NCBI RefSeq assembly: GCF_001704275.1
Contig: NZ_CP011533.1
Span: 3,348,001-3,412,000, forward strand
Length of the DNA stretch: 64,000 nt
Reading direction: 5' to 3'
DNA from: Streptomyces noursei ATCC 11455
GTDB taxonomy: Bacteria > Actinomycetota > Actinomycetes > Streptomycetales > Streptomycetaceae
A program made the translations under genes and the position numbers. Under the pieces are notes generated by a model, which had not been told where the DNA came from, searched no databases, and saw nothing but the letters and a program-made list of their open reading frames with translations. The stretch's first letter is position 1. Each line of letters begins with the position of its first letter. Below, in pieces: positions 25,301 to 33,109 of this stretch.

Positions 25301-26758
25301 GAGGCGCGGGACGACGCGAACCGGATGCGGTCCGAGGCGGCGGGGCAGACCGATCGGCTGCTGACCGAGGCGCGCGCGGAGGCCGAACGGATCGTCACCG
25401 AGGCGGCCGAGTTGACGTCTTCGGCGCAGGACGACGCGGACCGCACGGTCCGGGAGGGCCAGGAGGCCGCCGAGCGGCTGCGCGCGGAGGGCGAGCAGCA
25501 GGCGCAGCGGCTGGTGGCGGACGCCACCGAGGCGGCGGAGCGGCTGCGGGCCGAGGCGGCCGAGGTGCTGGAGGGTGCCCGGGCGGACGCCGAGCGGACC
25601 GCCGACGAGGCGCGTTCGGCGGCCAACAAGACGCGGGGCGACGCCGCGGCGCAGGCCGACGAGCTGGTGGCGGAGGCGGCCGGCGAGGCGGAGCGACTGC
25701 GCGCGGAGGCGGCGGAGCGTTCCGCGGAGGCCGAGCGGGAGGCGGACCGTACCCGGGCCGATGCCCGTGAGCAGGCGGACCGGATGATCGCGACGGCGAC
25801 CGCGGAGGCGGACCGGCTGCGCGCGGAGGCGGCGGAGACCGTCACCGCGGCGCAGGAGCACGCCAATCGGACGCGAGCGGAGTCCGCGAGGATCCGCGAG
25901 GAGGCCGAGGAGGCCGCCGACCTCACCCGTACGGAGGCGCTGGAGGAGGCGGACCAGCTGCTGGACGAGGCCCGCAAGGACGCCGCCAAGCGCCGCGGCG
26001 ACGCGGCGGAGCAGGCCGACCAGTTGATCGCCAAGGCGCAGGAGGAGGCGCTGAAGACGGCGACCGGCGCGGAGGAGCAGGCCGACATGATGGTCGGGGC
26101 GGCGCGCAAGGAGGCCGAGCGGATCGTCCGGGAGGCCACGGCCGACGGCAATGTGCGGGTGGAGAAGGCCCGTACGGACGCGGACACGCTGCTCGGTGAG
26201 GCGCGTCGGGACGCGACGGCCATAAGGGAGCGCACGGAGGAGCTGCGGGTCCGGGTCGAGTCCGAGGTCGAGGAGCTGCACGAGCGGGCCCGCCGGGAGT
26301 CGGCGGAGGCGATGAAGAGCGCCGGCGAGCGGGTCGACAAGCTGATCGCGCAGGCCACCGCGCAGCAGGTGGAGGCCGAGGAGAAGGCCGACAAGCTGAT
26401 GGCGGACGCCAACAGCGAGGCGAGCAAGGTCCGGATCGCCGCGGTGAAGAAGGCCGAGGGCCTGATCAAGGAGGCCGAGAACAAGAAGTCCGCCGCGGTG
26501 CGCGACGCGGAGAAGATGCGGGCCGAGGCGAAGGAGGAGGCCGCCCGGATCGTGGCGGAGGGCAAGCACGAGCTGGAGGTGCTGGCCCGTCGCCGGAAGG
26601 ACATCAACACCGAGATCTCCCGCGTTCAGGACGTGCTGGAGGCGCTGGAGTCGTTCGAGGTGCCCACGCAGGGCGGGGACGGCAAGGGGGGCGGGGCGGT
26701 GAAGGCCGCCACGGGGGCCGGGACAACTCGTTCGAGTGGCAAGCCGTCTGAAGGGTAG
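22307..26758 (+). CDS. scy: Scy, polarity-organising coiled-coil protein of the hyphal tip
   Basis: 1483-residue protein, nearly all coiled coil built of Ala/Glu/Arg/Leu-rich repeats (EAERLRAEA-type units). The N-terminus (NERQERQWAEVDHLSQFEAEMERLKTE) matches the Scy start as I remember it from S. coelicolor, whose protein is somewhat shorter (about 1326). Scy forms a scaffold at the tip with DivIVA and FilP and sets the number and position of growing tips. The GTG at 22307 opens the frame; the C-terminus ends in a Gly-rich tail (GGDGKGGGAVKAATGAG). The coiled coil contains a near-perfect tandem duplication of 51 residues (24899-25204), one period of the non-heptad repeat described for Scy and FilP. 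The long opposite-strand open frame is a codon-bias shadow. Confidence 0.95.
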   Translation: MRGNERQERQWAEVDHLSQFEAEMERLKTERDKAVQHADDLGYQVEVLRAKLHEARRNLASRPAYDNLSHQAEQLLRNAQIQADQLRSDAEREVREARAQTQRLLQESAERQARMEAELHAEAVSRRQRLDEELNERRQTVESHVNENVAWAEQLRARTESQARRLMEESRAEAEQALAAARAEAQRLAERARERLGTAAEEARTEAESILRRARTDAERLLNAASSQAQEATDQAEQLRSTAGAEAEEARRQATELTRSAEARVQEADAALRAARAEAEKLVEEAQQSAAKRLSAAETENEQRTRTAKAEVARLVAEATKEAEALRAEAEALRADARGESERLLSEAQESARSRAAEDSAAQLAKAARAAEEILTKASEDAKATTKAAVEEAERLRHEAEAEADRLREQAHDTAEQLKGAAKNDTKEYRAKTAELQEEARRLRGEAEQLRADAVAEGERIRGEARREAVQQIEEAAGTAEDLLAKAKSDAEETRSGAVADSERVRTEAIERAAALRRQAEEALERARSEAEQLLLEGTQAAEELTGEAEKSAAKLRAEAEEAAEERRAEAQAERDRLRGEAEEKLTAAEESLRQARAEAEQLRRETQEEAARLKAEAAERRRSLQQQAEDEAERLRSEAAGDASAARSEAEAAAARLRSEAAAEAERLKAEAQETADRVRAEAAAAAERTGTEAAEALAEAQEEAARRRREAEQLLGEAREEAHQERTAAREQSEELLASARTRVSEAQAEAERLVEEADRRAAELVATAEQTAQQVRDAVSGLREQANEEIAGLRSAAEHAAERTKSEAQEEADRVRADAYAERERASEDAARVRHEAQEATEAAKSLAERTVSEAIEEGERLRAEAAEVLDEARRDANTARTEAAEQADRLLTEATTEAEKLVTDATAKAEELRAEAAEVLDEARRNANTARTEAAEQADRLLTEATTEAEKLVTDATAKAEKLVGDATAKAQQLRTDASDALASAEQDAARARAEARDDANRMRSEAAGQTDRLLTEARAEAERIVTEAAELTSSAQDDADRTVREGQEAAERLRAEGEQQAQRLVADATEAAERLRAEAAEVLEGARADAERTADEARSAANKTRGDAAAQADELVAEAAGEAERLRAEAAERSAEAEREADRTRADAREQADRMIATATAEADRLRAEAAETVTAAQEHANRTRAESARIREEAEEAADLTRTEALEEADQLLDEARKDAAKRRGDAAEQADQLIAKAQEEALKTATGAEEQADMMVGAARKEAERIVREATADGNVRVEKARTDADTLLGEARRDATAIRERTEELRVRVESEVEELHERARRESAEAMKSAGERVDKLIAQATAQQVEAEEKADKLMADANSEASKVRIAAVKKAEGLIKEAENKKSAAVRDAEKMRAEAKEEAARIVAEGKHELEVLARRRKDINTEISRVQDVLEALESFEVPTQGGDGKGGGAVKAATGAGTTRSSGKPSEG
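24899..25204 (+). repeat. Tandem 153-bp duplication inside scy
   Basis: Two copies of 153 bp (24899-25051 and 25052-25204) encode 51 residues each, from LRAEAAEVLDEARR to LVTDATAKAE. They differ at only a few bases, including synonymous changes such as GCCGAAAAG/GCTGAAAAG and one Asp/Asn change. The unit equals one 51-residue Scy repeat, so the coiled-coil phase is kept. The copies are far more alike than other repeats in the gene, so the event is recent. Confidence 0.9.
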
Positions 26759-26826
26759 CCACTCAAATGAGGGGTCATTCTCCACTTCAAACGTGCAATG
26801 ACTCGATGACACGCCGTTAAGACCCC

Positions 26827-26832
26827 TAGGAT
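26827..26832 (+). promoter_or_regulatory. Candidate -10 element (TAGGAT) of filP
   Basis: TAGGAT lies 40 bases upstream of the filP ATG in the AT-richer 114-bp gap after scy. The -35 is not clear (TCGATG at 18-base spacing is the best I see), so filP may also be read from scy. Confidence 0.4.
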
Positions 26833-26872
26833 TCTCTTTATCACCTCACCGGTCTCTTTCGACAGGAACCCC

Positions 26873-27811
26873 ATGAGCGACACTTCCTCCCCCTTCGGCT
26901 TCGAGCTCGTGCGGCGTGGGTACGACCGCGGTCAGGTGGATGACCGCATTACGAAACTCGTCGCGGACCGCGACAGCGCGCTGGCCCGTATCACCTCGCT
27001 GGAGAAGCGCATCGAGGAGCTGCACCTCGAGACGCAGAACGCCCAGGCTCAGGTCACCGACGCCGAACCCTCCTACGCGGGCCTCGGCGCGCGCGTGGAG
27101 AAGATCCTCCGCCTCGCGGAGGAGGAGGCCAAGGAGCTGCGCGAGGAGGCCCGGCGGGCCGCCGAGCAACACCGCGAGCTGGCCGAGTCCGCCGCCCAGC
27201 AGGTGCGCAACGACGCCGAGTCCTTCGCGGTCGAGCGCAAGGCCAAGGCCGAGGACGAGGGTGCCCGGATCGTCGAGAAGGCCAAGGGCGAGGCGGCCAC
27301 CCTGCGTGCCGAGGCGCAGAAGGACGCCCAGTCCAAGCGGGAGGAGGCGGACGCCCTCTTCGAGGAGACCCGCGCCAAGGCCGCGCAGGCCGCCGCGGAC
27401 TTCGAGACCAACCTCGCCAAGCGCCGCGAGCAGTCCGAGCGCGATCTGGCCTCGCGTCAGGCCAAGGCGGAGAAGCGACTGGCGGAGATCGAGCACCGCG
27501 CCGAGCAGCTGCGCCTGGAGGCGGAGAAGCTGCGGACGGACGCGGAGCGCCGGGCCCGCCAGACGGTGGAGACCGCGCAGCGCCAGGCCGAGGACATCGT
27601 GGCGGACGCCAACGCCAAGGCCGACCGGATCCGCAGCGAATCCGAGCGCGAGCTGGCGGCGCTCACCAACCGCCGCGACTCGATCAACGCGCAGCTGACC
27701 AACGTCCGCGAAATGCTGGCGACGCTGACCGGTGCGGCGGTGGCCGCCGCCGGCGTGCCCGGCGACGAGGAGTCCGTCACCCGGGGCGTGCCCGCGCAGC
27801 AGACCCGCTGA
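26873..27811 (+). CDS. filP: FilP, intermediate-filament-like coiled-coil protein
   Basis: 312-residue protein, close to the ~310 of S. coelicolor FilP. The N-terminus (SPFGFELVRRGYDRGQVDDRITKL) resembles the DivIVA-type domain, and from about residue 80 the protein is continuous coiled coil with Glu/Ala/Lys-rich repeats, ending in a short disordered tail. FilP self-assembles into a network behind the tip, interacts with DivIVA and Scy, and stiffens the hypha. It is 114 bp downstream of scy in the same direction. Confidence 0.95.
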   Translation: MSDTSSPFGFELVRRGYDRGQVDDRITKLVADRDSALARITSLEKRIEELHLETQNAQAQVTDAEPSYAGLGARVEKILRLAEEEAKELREEARRAAEQHRELAESAAQQVRNDAESFAVERKAKAEDEGARIVEKAKGEAATLRAEAQKDAQSKREEADALFEETRAKAAQAAADFETNLAKRREQSERDLASRQAKAEKRLAEIEHRAEQLRLEAEKLRTDAERRARQTVETAQRQAEDIVADANAKADRIRSESERELAALTNRRDSINAQLTNVREMLATLTGAAVAAAGVPGDEESVTRGVPAQQTR

Positions 27812-27969
27812 GGCCGATGCCGGAAGGGTCCTTCCCGTAGTCCGTTCGTGCCCCCGTGCCGCCCGTGTGGTGGTGCGGGGGCACGGTCGTACCCAGGGGG
27901 TGGGGCGGTGGTCCTCCAGGCGGCGCGTCCCGGTGGCGGGGGCCTCGGGGCGCCCCTAGCGTGCTGTAC

Positions 27970-29004
27970 ATGATCGAGCTCAGAGGGCTGACGAAGCACT
28001 ACGGGGACACGGTCGCGGTGGACCATCTGACGTTCACCGTGCGGCCGGGGATCGTCACCGGCTTTCTCGGCCCCAACGGTGCGGGGAAGTCCACCACCAT
28101 GCGGATGATGCTCGGTCTGGACAATCCGACGGCCGGCACGGTCCGGATCGACGGCAGGCACTACCGGCAGCTGAAGAACCCGCTGACGTATGTGGGAGCG
28201 CTGCTGGACGCCAAGGCGATGCACGGCGGTCGCAGCGCCGCCAACCATCTGCTGTGTCTGGCGCAGAGCAACGGCATTCCGCGGGCCCGGGTCGCCGAGG
28301 TGCTGGACCTCGTCGGGTTGGCGTCGGTGGCGGGGAAGCGGTCGAAGGGCTTCTCGCTGGGGATGGGGCAGCGGTTGGGCATCGCGGCCGCGTTGCTGGG
28401 CAATCCGCGGGTGCTGCTCTTCGACGAGCCGGTCAACGGCCTGGACCCCGAGGGCATCCACTGGATACGCAATCTGATGAAGAACCTCGCGGCCCAGGGG
28501 CGGACGGTCTTCGTCTCGTCCCATCTGATGAGCGAGATGGCGCTGACCGCGGAGCACCTGGTGGTGATCGGGCAGGGCCGGCTGTTGGCGGACACGTCGA
28601 TGGCGGAGTTCATCCAGCAGAACTCGCGGTCGTACGTGCGGGTGCGGTCCCCGGAGCGGGAGCGGCTGCTGACCATGCTGTACCGGGAGGGGATGCGGGT
28701 GTTCGCCGGTGAGGCCGGTGCGCTGGAGGTCGACGGGGTGCCGGCGGAGCGGCTGGGCGAACTGGCCGCCGCCGAACGGCTGGTACTGCACGAGTTGAGT
28801 CCTCAGCAGGCGTCGTTGGAAGAGGCGTTCATGCAGCTGACGGCCGGTGTCGTGGAGTACCACGCGCGCAACGGCGGCGGGCCGCCGCCGACGGTGCAGG
28901 GCGGGGGGCCGGTGCGCTCGGCGGTCCCCCAGGGCGCGATGTCGCGCGGGCCGGCGCAGGACGGTTGGGGCACGGATCGGCAGTGGCAGAGGAAGAGGAG
29001 CTGA
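27970..29004 (+). CDS. ABC transporter ATP-binding protein (pair 1)
   Basis: 344-residue ATPase. Walker A is GPNGAGKST (about 37-45), the signature is SLGMGQRLG, Walker B is VLLFDEPVNGLD and the switch His lies in SSHLMSEM. The C-terminal ~120 residues are a domain typical of DrrA/BcrA-type export ATPases plus a disordered Gly/Pro tail. The ATG has no ribosome-binding site; TAGCGT lies seven bases upstream, as for other leaderless genes here. The permease gene follows after three bases. The second pair at 29910-32485 is clearly a duplicate of this one. The substrate is unknown. Confidence 0.9.
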   Translation: MIELRGLTKHYGDTVAVDHLTFTVRPGIVTGFLGPNGAGKSTTMRMMLGLDNPTAGTVRIDGRHYRQLKNPLTYVGALLDAKAMHGGRSAANHLLCLAQSNGIPRARVAEVLDLVGLASVAGKRSKGFSLGMGQRLGIAAALLGNPRVLLFDEPVNGLDPEGIHWIRNLMKNLAAQGRTVFVSSHLMSEMALTAEHLVVIGQGRLLADTSMAEFIQQNSRSYVRVRSPERERLLTMLYREGMRVFAGEAGALEVDGVPAERLGELAAAERLVLHELSPQQASLEEAFMQLTAGVVEYHARNGGGPPPTVQGGGPVRSAVPQGAMSRGPAQDGWGTDRQWQRKRS

Positions 29005-29007
29005 CGG

Positions 29008-29781
29008 ATGGCGGTCGTCGGGCAGGTCCTGCGGTCGGAGTGGACGAAGATCCGGTCGGTGCGGTCGACGGTGTGGACGCTGGGCACCGCGGCGGTGGTG
29101 ACCATCGTGACCGGCGTACTGATCTGCACGCTGGTCCGGAAGGACTTCGACTCGATGCCGGAACAGCGGCAGCTCTCCTTCGACGCCACCAACATCAGCT
29201 TCGCGGGGATGGGCCTGGGCCAGCTGGCGATGATCGTCTTCGGGGTGCTGGTGGTCTCGAACGAGTACAGCACCGGGATGATCCGTTCGTCGCTGGCGGC
29301 GGTGCCGCAGCGCGGGGTGTTCCTCTTCTGCAAGCTGACGGTGGCGACCGTGCTGGTCTTCGTGGTCGGTCTGGCGACCAGCTTCGTGACGTTCTTCGCG
29401 GGGCAGACGGCGCTGGGCGAGCACCGGGCGTACCTCGGCGATCCGGGGGTGCTGCGGGCGGTGATCGGCGGCGGGCTGTACATGGCGATGATGGCGCTGT
29501 TCTCGATGGCGGTGGCGACGATGCTGCGCAGCCCGATGCTGTCGCTGGGCATCCTGATGCCGTTCTTCTTCCTGGTCTCCAGCATCCTGGGGAACGTCTC
29601 GGCGACGCAGAAGGTCGGCCGCTATCTCCCGGACCAGGCCGGTTCGCGGATCATGCAGGTGGTCACGCCGGTCAACGACGCGACGCCGTACGGGCCGTGG
29701 GGCGGTTTCACGATCATGGTGGGGTGGACGGTGGCGGCGCTGGTCGTCGGCTATGTGCTGTTGAACCGGCGGGACGCCTGA
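29008..29781 (+). CDS. ABC-2 type permease (pair 1)
   Basis: 257-residue membrane protein with six hydrophobic segments. It begins with LRSEWTKIRSVRSTVWTLG, the usual opening of actinobacterial ABC-2 permeases partnered with BcrA-type ATPases, and contains the conserved SNEYSTGMIRSSLAAVPQR loop. AGAGGAG precedes the ATG. It pairs with the ATPase three bases upstream. Confidence 0.9.
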   Translation: MAVVGQVLRSEWTKIRSVRSTVWTLGTAAVVTIVTGVLICTLVRKDFDSMPEQRQLSFDATNISFAGMGLGQLAMIVFGVLVVSNEYSTGMIRSSLAAVPQRGVFLFCKLTVATVLVFVVGLATSFVTFFAGQTALGEHRAYLGDPGVLRAVIGGGLYMAMMALFSMAVATMLRSPMLSLGILMPFFFLVSSILGNVSATQKVGRYLPDQAGSRIMQVVTPVNDATPYGPWGGFTIMVGWTVAALVVGYVLLNRRDA

Positions 29782-29909
29782 GCGCCGGGGCCGCTCCGCC
29801 GGCACCCTCCGCTCCGTTTTGGCGGGAACCGTCAACATCCCGATAGCCTCATAACCCTCACGGGGGCACGAGGGCGCCTCTGCCCCGACCATCTCGCGAG
29901 GGGCGGAGA

Positions 29910-31160
29910 ATGATCGAGGCAGTCGGCCTGACCAAGCGCTACGGGCCGAAGACGGCCGTGCACAACCTGTCGTTCCAGGTGCGTCCGGGCACCGTCACCG
30001 GCTTCCTGGGGCCCAACGGCTCCGGCAAGTCGACGACCATGCGGATGATCCTGGGCCTCGACGCCCCGACGTCCGGCCACGCCACGATCGGGGGCCGCCC
30101 GTTCCGGCAGACGCCCAACGCGGCGCGGCAGGTGGGTGCGCTGCTGGACGCCAAGGCGGTGCACGGCGGGCGCAGCGCGCGGGCGCACCTGCTGTCGCTG
30201 GCGCAGCTGTCCGGCATCCCGGCCCGGCGGGTCGACGAGGTGCTGGGAGTGGTCGGCCTGCAGGACGTCGCCCAGCGCCGGTCCGGCGGGTTCTCGCTGG
30301 GGATGGGCCAGCGGCTGGGGATCGCGGCGGCGCTGCTCGGCGATCCGCAGGTGCTGCTCTTCGACGAGCCGGTCAACGGCCTGGACCCCGAGGGCATCCT
30401 GTGGGTGCGGAACCTCATGAAGCAGCTGGCGGCCGAGGGCCGTACGGTCTTCGTCTCCTCGCACCTGATGAGCGAGATGGCGCTGACCGCCGAGCACCTG
30501 ATCGTGATCGGTCGGGGCCAGCTGCTCGCGGACATGCCCGTCAAGGACTTCATCTCGGCCAACTCCGCGGACTTCGCGCGGGTGCGGACGCCGGACGGTG
30601 CGCCGGAGCAGCGCGAGAAGCTGGCCGCGGCCGTCGCGGAGGCGGGCGGCCAGGCGGTGCCGGAGGAGGACGGTGCGCTGCGGGTGACCGGGCTGCCGCT
30701 GCCCCGGATCAGCGACCTCGCGCACGCGGCCGACATCCGGCTGTGGGAGCTGTCGCCGCACCAGGCGTCGCTGGAGGAGGCGTACATGCGGATGACGCAG
30801 GGGGTCGTCGACTACCGCTCGACGGCCGACCAGCGGTCCGGTCTCCAGGCGGCGCCCGCCGGGTACCCGCCGCAGGGCGCCGCCCCCCAGGGGTACGCGC
30901 CGGGGCAGCCGGCCGTGCCGGGCCAGGTGCCGCCGGGGGCGGCCGCGCCGCCGCCGAACCCGTACGCCCAGCAGGCCCCCTACGCCCAGCAGGCCCCGTA
31001 CGCCCCGGCCGCCCCGATGCCCGGCGGGCCGGTGCCCCCGCAGCAGGGCCACCCGTACGGGGGACCCGCTCCGTACGGCGCACCCCACCCGTACGGGCAG
31101 CAGCCGCCCGTGCCCGCCCCCGCCGACCAGCCCACGCCGCACACCCAGGACGTCCGATGA
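29910..31160 (+). CDS. ABC transporter ATP-binding protein (pair 2) with Pro/Gln/Tyr-rich tail
   Basis: 416-residue paralogue of the ATPase at 27970: GPNGSGKST, SLGMGQRLG, LLFDEPVNGLD, SSHLMSEM. Residues ~310-416 are an unusual disordered tail rich in Pro, Gln, Gly, Ala and Tyr with repeated NPYAQQAPYAQQAPYA and PYG motifs. Its stop overlaps the ATG of the permease gene (ATGA). Low-complexity Tyr/Gln/Pro tails can mediate self-association; whether this one does is unknown. Confidence 0.9.
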   Translation: MIEAVGLTKRYGPKTAVHNLSFQVRPGTVTGFLGPNGSGKSTTMRMILGLDAPTSGHATIGGRPFRQTPNAARQVGALLDAKAVHGGRSARAHLLSLAQLSGIPARRVDEVLGVVGLQDVAQRRSGGFSLGMGQRLGIAAALLGDPQVLLFDEPVNGLDPEGILWVRNLMKQLAAEGRTVFVSSHLMSEMALTAEHLIVIGRGQLLADMPVKDFISANSADFARVRTPDGAPEQREKLAAAVAEAGGQAVPEEDGALRVTGLPLPRISDLAHAADIRLWELSPHQASLEEAYMRMTQGVVDYRSTADQRSGLQAAPAGYPPQGAAPQGYAPGQPAVPGQVPPGAAAPPPNPYAQQAPYAQQAPYAPAAPMPGGPVPPQQGHPYGGPAPYGAPHPYGQQPPVPAPADQPTPHTQDVR

Positions 31161-32485
31161 CCAGCCCTCAGCAGCCGCAGCCCCAGCCGCAGCCCGGTGC
31201 GCCGGGCACCGGTGCGCAGCCGATGCCGCCCTCCGCCCCCGAGTCCGCGACTCCTCCCCCGTCCGCCCCCGAGTCCGCGACTCCTCCCCCGTCCGCCCCC
31301 GTGCCCGCGCCGGGTCCCGCGCCCACCGCCGGACCGATGCCGCCGGCCTCCCCCGAGCTCTCAACTCCGTTCGAGCAGGGGGGACCCCCATCCCCGGCCG
31401 CCGAGGAGCCGGGGACGATGCTGCTCCAGGCCCAGGCCCAGCCCCAACCGGCCCCCGTCAAGGAGGCCGGCACGATGATGCTCCAGGCGCAGCCGCCGGC
31501 CGGTGGCCACCCCGAGCCGCGGCCGCTCGCGGCGCACGGGCCCGGTGCGCAGGGCAAGGAGGGCGGCACGATGATGCTGACCGTTCCCGCGCCCCCGCAG
31601 GCCCAGCCCCAGCTGCCCCAACAGCCGCCGCAGGCACCGCAGGCGCCGGCTCCGCAGCTGCCGCAGCAGCAGCCGGTCGGCGCCAACTGGCAGGCGGGCA
31701 ACGTCGGTTACGTCTCGCCGATCCCGGTCCGCCCGACCCACCTGGGCCATGCACTGGCCGCCGAGTGGACCAAGATCCGTTCGGTGCGCTCGACGATCTG
31801 GACGCTGGGCGTGATGCTGGTGCTGATCGTCGGCATCGGGCTGCTGACGACACTGGCGCTGGGTTCGGAACGGAAGATGGACCCGCTGCTCGCGGTCGGC
31901 TTCGTCGGGGTGCTGCTCGGCAGCCTGTGCGTGATCACCCTGGGCGTGCTGTCGATCTCGTCCGAGTACGGCACCGGTCTGATCCGTACGACGCTGACCG
32001 CGTGCCCGAGCCGGGCCCGGATGCTGACCGCGAAGGCCATCGTCTTCTTCGGACTGGCGCTGGTGATCACCACGCTCGCCACGACCGTGGTGGCGCTGCT
32101 GGACTTCGCGATGCTCAACGGCCCGGCGCCGAGCGCCGATGCGTGGCTGCGCAGCACCGTGGGCGCCGGCCTGTACGTCGCGCTGCTGGGTCTGCTGGCG
32201 CTGTCGGTCGGCGCGCTGCTGCGGCACTCGGCGGGCGCGATCAGCGCCATGATGGGCCTGGTCCTGCTGCCGATGCTGCTGGCGCTGTTCCTCCAGGGCG
32301 AGTCCCTGCGGTCGCTCCAGAAGGGGATGATCGAGTACTCGGTGCCGAACGCCATCGCCACGCTGTACGGCATCCCGTTCATGTCGGACGGCCCGTCGGG
32401 CTGGACGCCGCTGCTGGTGCTCGCCGGGGTCACCGCGGTGGCACTCGGCGGGGCCTACGCGGCCCTGACCCAGCGGGACGTCTGA
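31157..32485 (+). CDS. ABC-2 type permease (pair 2) with 190-residue disordered N-terminal extension
   Basis: 442 residues. The C-terminal ~250 (from LGHALAAEWTKIRSVRSTIWTLG) are an ABC-2 permease homologous to the one at 29008, with six hydrophobic segments and SSEYGTGLIRTTLTACPSR. The N-terminal ~190 residues are Pro/Gln/Ala-rich and carry three copies of a GTMLL/GTMML motif preceded by acidic residues (86-90, 105-109, 137-141). They also contain a 10-residue tandem repeat (SAPESATPPP) and a segment encoded by a dispersed DNA repeat. The regular motif spacing suggests short linear binding sites on the cytoplasmic side. The gene is coupled to its ATPase by a 4-bp overlap. Confidence 0.88.
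   Translation: MTSPQQPQPQPQPGAPGTGAQPMPPSAPESATPPPSAPESATPPPSAPVPAPGPAPTAGPMPPASPELSTPFEQGGPPSPAAEEPGTMLLQAQAQPQPAPVKEAGTMMLQAQPPAGGHPEPRPLAAHGPGAQGKEGGTMMLTVPAPPQAQPQLPQQPPQAPQAPAPQLPQQQPVGANWQAGNVGYVSPIPVRPTHLGHALAAEWTKIRSVRSTIWTLGVMLVLIVGIGLLTTLALGSERKMDPLLAVGFVGVLLGSLCVITLGVLSISSEYGTGLIRTTLTACPSRARMLTAKAIVFFGLALVITTLATTVVALLDFAMLNGPAPSADAWLRSTVGAGLYVALLGLLALSVGALLRHSAGAISAMMGLVLLPMLLALFLQGESLRSLQKGMIEYSVPNAIATLYGIPFMSDGPSGWTPLLVLAGVTAVALGGAYAALTQRDV
31232..31291 (+). repeat. Tandem 30-bp repeat in the permease N-terminal tail
   Basis: Two exact 30-bp units (31232-31261 and 31262-31291), followed by a partial third, encode SAPESATPPP twice. It is an in-frame minisatellite in a disordered region. 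Confidence 0.85.
31346..31395 (+). repeat. Dispersed Streptomyces hairpin repeat inside the permease gene
   Basis: TCCCCCGAGCTCTCAACTCC, then GTTCGAGCAGGGGGGACCCC, is the form of a small repeat that I recall from many Streptomyces intergenic regions. Here it is translated in frame as PELSTPFEQGGPPSP. The related element at 2079-2118 is intergenic. The insertion adds about 15 residues without disrupting the permease domain. Confidence 0.5.
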
Positions 32486-32518
32486 CCGGCCGCCCCGCCC
32501 CGCCGCTTTCTCGCGCCT

Positions 32519-32851
32519 TCAGTACCGGGGCGCGTTCCGGGACCGCTGGAGCCGTGCGCTCCGGCGGTTCCGTGCGTTCCAGCAGGCTTTGTGCCAGTGC
32601 CGGCGGTCGTCGACGTCGCCGTGCTGGGGCCAGGTGACGACGTGCGGGACGCCGGGCGGGATCTCCTGGTCGCAGCCGGGGCAGCGGTAGTGCTTGGCCG
32701 CGCCGGAGGCACCGACCGGCCGGACCACCCAGTCCTCGCCGCGCCACTCCTCGGTGGTTTCCAGACCGTAGCGGCCGACCCCCACGTGGTCCGCGCGTGC
32801 TGCACGGTCCGGGGGATTCGCACCGCGTTGGCGGTTTCGGCGCGGAGACAC
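32519..32851 (-). CDS. Small actinobacterial zinc-ribbon-like protein
   Basis: About 110 residues. The central part has HYRCPGCDQEIPPGVPHVVTWPQ followed by RRHWHKACWNAR; CxxC with downstream His and Cys suggests a zinc-ribbon or HNH-like fold. Relatives in Streptomyces are often labelled ATP/GTP-binding protein without basis; no P-loop is present. I chose the GTG at 32851 (SPRRNRQRG start, CGAGG upstream); a GTG at 32896 would add 15 residues. The strongly basic ends (ARNRRSARLQRSRN) suggest nucleic-acid contact, which is an inference. Confidence 0.7.
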   Translation of the reverse strand: MSPRRNRQRGANPPDRAARADHVGVGRYGLETTEEWRGEDWVVRPVGASGAAKHYRCPGCDQEIPPGVPHVVTWPQHGDVDDRRHWHKACWNARNRRSARLQRSRNAPRY

Positions 32852-33109
32852 AGCACACCTCGGCAGGTCGACGGGGGCGGGGTTCCCCCTGCTCACGGGC
32901 CCCCGCGCGAACGAAGCGGAGCACGGGGGAGGCGTCGGGAGTTCGGGGGAGGGCTGTCACCAGCGTACGCGGCGCGGTCAGGGGCAAAAGCCCGCCGTCA
33001 CGTTTCTGCGATGATCTGGAAATTTCGCGTCAGGCCGTGCCCTGGGCACGTGTCGCACGTTGTTGCCGGGTGAGGGGGGGTCGCGTCGGCTGCAAGGAGG
33101 CAGAGAGCG

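Noticed and set aside
22064..26812. A 1582-codon open frame on the minus strand across scy
   Set aside because: It is the antisense of a GC-rich, Ala/Glu-biased coiled-coil gene and consists of Leu/Arg/Gly repeats with no domain. The plus strand encodes Scy and has the expected start and synteny.
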